From contig CAKRCS010000019.1 of the NCBI GenBank assembly GCA_934307695.1, positions 1-36,269 of the forward strand: a stretch of DNA of 36,269 nucleotides, read 5' to 3'. The first letter of the stretch is position 1; each line of letters starts with the position of its first letter. The position numbers and the translations under genes are program-made. The notes beneath the pieces are model-generated. The model searched no databases. It saw only the letters and a program-made list of their open reading frames with translations, and was not told the origin of the DNA. The stretch comes from an uncultured Agathobacter sp. Its GTDB lineage: Bacteria; Bacillota; Clostridia; Lachnospirales; Lachnospiraceae. Shown one piece after another: positions 34,211 to 36,269 of the stretch.

Positions 34211-35296
34211 ATGGATGATAAAAGTATATCAATAATTCCTCGCAATGAAGTTAATATTCTTGTAACCGAAGAGGACAAAACAGGAGAAGATATACTTGCT
34301 ATGAGCGATTTCTTTGGTGACTATGTTCAGCAACTTGTAGATGCGATTAGAACCAATGCGGTAACATCCTATGTTCCAAGTATCCCTGTTTCTGACATTG
34401 CAATCATTGGCGAAGTTGTTCAAAGTGCGAAAGTTATTTCACAAGGAGCCATGCAACTGATACCTGATTTTGAAGGTCTTCCTAAGGACATTCGCCAGAA
34501 GTTAAAGGATGGAATTTATAAGGTTGGAGAGTCTAGGCAGGTAGATGGAAACCTTCGTGCAGTTATTGTTGACGAGACTGGGACAAGGGTAAAAGATGTT
34601 ACGCTCAAAGAAGCCAACATTAATCCTGGTACATTAGAGGCATCCAGAAGCATTACGAATCAGCTTCAGATGAGACAGATTTATGCAAAATTGGATGCAA
34701 TTCAGGAAATGCAGAGTTTTCAAATTGCAAGAGATCGGGACAGAGATATCAAAGTTCCGTTTCTGGATGCACGCTACTATATCCTGAAAGCTCAGGGCGA
34801 AAATTGTACAGGTAAAGAAAGAGAAGAGTACTTGAAAAAGGCTGCTGACAAACTTCTTTCTGCTGTGAACAGTGTATATACAGATCTCACGACATCTACT
34901 GAACATATGCTGAAGCTTACAAGATTTCCGATATTTCAAAGAAAGAATCAGATTCGAGGTTATATAGGATTCCTCTCGGAAGATATTCAAGTGGCGACAA
35001 AATTTGTCGGATTGAGAATGCAGGTGCTTGATTACCTTGGGGATACAGACGGAGCTCAGATTGAGATGTCACATTATCAAAGGGTGATGACAGATTTCTT
35101 TACGAAGGCTCTTCCAAACAGAGGATATTCGGCAGCTACTCTAATACATTTGAACTATCCGTATAATGCGGAAAATACAGATTGCTGGTATCGGTTGTCT
35201 GAAGATTTAAAGCCAGTATTAGAACTAAAGCAAGATAAGAAAAGAGAACATATATATTTGGTTTCCGTGGAGGATGATGAAGATGGAGGAGAATAA
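34211..35296 (+). CDS. Unknown protein, 361 residues, accessory region
   Basis: The start at 34211 (GTG at 34205 is an alternative) is chosen because a strong AAGGAGGT lies at 34193-34200; the first in-frame ATG at 34190 overlaps that site. I do not recognise the family. It has no signal peptide. A short segment near residues 75-100 (VVQSAKVISQGAMQLIPDFEGLP) could be amphipathic. The segment GESRQVDGNLRAVIVDETGTRVKDVTLKE is beta-rich, and the later region is long helices with many charged residues (about 155-300). The C-terminus is acidic (SVEDDEDGGE). It overlaps the small Cys protein that follows. Low G+C and the neighbouring recombinase remnant suggest it is acquired. Confidence 0.7.
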   Translation: MDDKSISIIPRNEVNILVTEEDKTGEDILAMSDFFGDYVQQLVDAIRTNAVTSYVPSIPVSDIAIIGEVVQSAKVISQGAMQLIPDFEGLPKDIRQKLKDGIYKVGESRQVDGNLRAVIVDETGTRVKDVTLKEANINPGTLEASRSITNQLQMRQIYAKLDAIQEMQSFQIARDRDRDIKVPFLDARYYILKAQGENCTGKEREEYLKKAADKLLSAVNSVYTDLTTSTEHMLKLTRFPIFQRKNQIRGYIGFLSEDIQVATKFVGLRMQVLDYLGDTDGAQIEMSHYQRVMTDFFTKALPNRGYSAATLIHLNYPYNAENTDCWYRLSEDLKPVLELKQDKKREHIYLVSVEDDEDGGE

Positions 35297-35483
35297 GAAG
35301 TGTTGGGCATGTAAACGAACTCTTGTAGGAGATTCGAAAATGGGATTATGTCCGGGCTGCATAAATAAGTATGGATCCGTTGGGGCAGCTGTTGCGGCAC
35401 TTGGTTTAGTTGTTGGTGGTAGACAGCTTGTAAAACATGGCGGAAAAATCATTAAAGTGGCTACCAAAAGAATAAAGCATTAA
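35283..35483 (+). CDS. Small Cys4 protein with hydrophobic segment
   Basis: The start at 35283 is 9 bases after GGAGG (35269-35273); ATG codons at 35274 and 35277 are closer to it than is usual. The product is 66 residues. It opens with a zinc-ribbon-like motif (CWACKR and CPGCINKYG), then a hydrophobic Ala/Gly/Val stretch of about 20 residues (VGAAVAALGLVVGGRQL) and a basic tail (KVATKRIKH). Its start overlaps the end of the 361-residue unknown gene, so the two are coupled. It could be a small membrane-associated zinc protein; the function is unknown. Confidence 0.65.
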   Translation: MEENKKCWACKRTLVGDSKMGLCPGCINKYGSVGAAVAALGLVVGGRQLVKHGGKIIKVATKRIKH

Positions 35484-35578
35484 AGATGTATTAGACAATT
35501 TCAAGTTTGCCGAAATATCTTTCTAACTTTCCCTATTTTACAGGCTTTCCAGCCCATTCATTAGTGAAATGATATGTA

Positions 35579-35630
35579 TTTTCCCTTATTTTTGCCCTTA
35601 TGAGATAATCGTAAGGGAAATAAGGGAAAG
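35579..35630. repeat. Inverted repeat beside the integrase remnant
   Basis: TTTTCCCTTATTTTTGCCCTTA at 35579-35600 (22 bases shown as two parts: TTTTCCCTTATTTTT and GCCCTTA) is matched imperfectly in inverse by TAAGGGAAATAAGGGAAAG to the right. It lies just beyond the 3' end of the truncated recombinase gene, where attachment sites or terminators of integrative elements often lie. Confidence 0.5.
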
Positions 35631-35636
35631 TTTTAT

Positions 35637-35780
35637 TTAGTCATTGCCTGCCACTTTATCAAGTAACCTTGCGGATTCCCGCTTGGCTTTTCTTGTGGAA
35701 TGGGCGTAGACATTCATTGTGGTACTGACATCTGAGTGTCCTAACAGTTCCTGCACATCCTGCGTGGTATTCTTTGATAC
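35637..35780 (-). pseudogene. Tyrosine recombinase (integrase), C-terminal fragment
   Basis: Only the last 47 residues of a tyrosine recombinase remain: VQELLGHSDVSTTMNVYAHS, with the catalytic His in LGHS and the nucleophile Tyr in NVYAHS, then the helical tail RKAKRESARLLDKVAGND. Upstream (higher coordinates) the frame continues only as antisense of the DUF6040-like fragment, so the catalytic domain with the first Arg is missing. The break lies near 35775-35785. Confidence 0.8.
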
Positions 35781-36171
35781 AATCGCCACTTTTGTACAGA
35801 CCATTGCAGGGTGGATTATATCGGCGACAAAGAACATAGCACAGATTAGTAATGGAATATCCAATCCTGTCGTTGCCGGAATTGTATATTGGCTGATAAG
35901 AATATTGATTTGCGGTGGCTGTCTGGCGGGTGCGGGAATATTTTTGGCATTCATCGGAATAAAGATTGTAGGTCTATATAAGAAATACTGTTGGGACATG
36001 ATTACCATAATGGTAATACTTATAAGCATGGAAATAGCAATCTACTTTGGAGATTGGATAAAGACAGTCTTGCCAATCAATCTGCTATTTTTCTTATTAT
36101 TCGTGCAACTGGTATATGTTGGAATCAGGTGGTATGTAAAAGGCTGGCGGGAAAACAGAGGTTATGTTTAA
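35779..36171 (+). pseudogene. DUF6040-type membrane protein, C-terminal fragment
   Basis: About 130 residues are open from the junction with the integrase fragment: TIATFVQTIAGWIISATKNIAQISNG, then membrane segments VVAGIVYWLIRILICGGCLAGAGIFLA, MITIMVILISMEIAIYF and LLFFLLFVQLVYVGIRWYV. It resembles the C-terminal part of proteins labelled DUF6040 in Firmicute conjugative elements (recalled, not searched). The upstream in-frame codons back to 35719 are antisense integrase and not native. No independent start or ribosome binding site is seen, so it is probably non-functional. Confidence 0.6.
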
Positions 36172-36222
36172 AATGAAAAACATGTTTGAGACGCAGCGAA
36201 GTAAATAAAATGAGTAGTATAG

Positions 36223-36262
36223 GAAGTCAGTAGTGAGTAAATAAACTGCTGGCTTCTTTTTT
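36223..36262 (+). terminator. Intrinsic terminator at the right edge
   Basis: GAAGTCAGTAG (36223-36233) pairs with CTGCTGGCTTC (36246-36256), allowing G-T pairs, and is followed by six T. It lies about 50 bases after the DUF6040-like frame ends. Confidence 0.75.
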
Positions 36263-36269
36263 GATAGAG

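Overview
The window looks like a chromosomal stretch of a gut-type anaerobic Firmicute, most likely Lachnospiraceae-like. This is inferred from the [FeFe]-hydrogenase maturation genes, a lipoprotein GH5 cellulase, strong AGGAGG-type ribosome binding sites and a decayed conjugative-element end with a DUF6040-type protein. No rRNA, tRNA or CRISPR array was seen.

Layout. (1) 1-6314: the C-terminal part of a G+C-rich LuxR-type regulator and a very large secreted, membrane-anchored surface protein whose base composition changes in the middle. (2) 6459-8923: a lipoprotein GH5 endoglucanase followed by a clear terminator. (3) 8945-22759: the centrepiece. A TTGACA promoter and a leader of about 240 nt with an attenuator-like terminator precede a NifH-like ATPase, a NifD/NifK-like pair and hypF. 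A palindromic element of about 460 bp then interrupts the series. It resumes with hypC, hypD, hypE, a TM1266-type regulator, a second NifD/NifK-like pair, hydF and hydE. (4) 22777-28246: an ABC-2 transporter (ATPase and two permeases) and a zinc-ribbon/transmembrane/extracellular protein, apparently continuing the same transcription unit up to a terminator. (5) 28287-31847: a DEDDh exonuclease, a convergent Cys-containing HTH regulator, and an SGNH hydrolase/GH27 alpha-galactosidase-type pair. (6) 31938-33183: a LytTR regulator with a LiaF-like membrane protein, ending at a 15-bp perfect hairpin. (7) 33238-36262: A+T-richer accessory DNA with a methyltransferase, two unknown genes, a truncated tyrosine recombinase and a truncated DUF6040-type protein.

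How the central genes could work together. HypF, HypE, HypC and HypD normally make an Fe(CN)2(CO) unit from carbamoyl phosphate. HydE and HydF normally build and carry the [2Fe] subcluster of [FeFe] hydrogenase. NifH-like ATPases deliver electrons to NifDK-like partners. Here all three machineries are interleaved in one locus, while the usual partners HydG, HypA, HypB, NifB and any hydrogenase structural subunit are absent from the window. The simplest reading is a pathway that makes or uses an iron cofactor with CO/CN ligands on a nitrogenase-like scaffold or enzyme, perhaps with Hyp proteins in place of HydG. I know of no described pathway with this composition. Its product and reaction cannot be read from the sequence.
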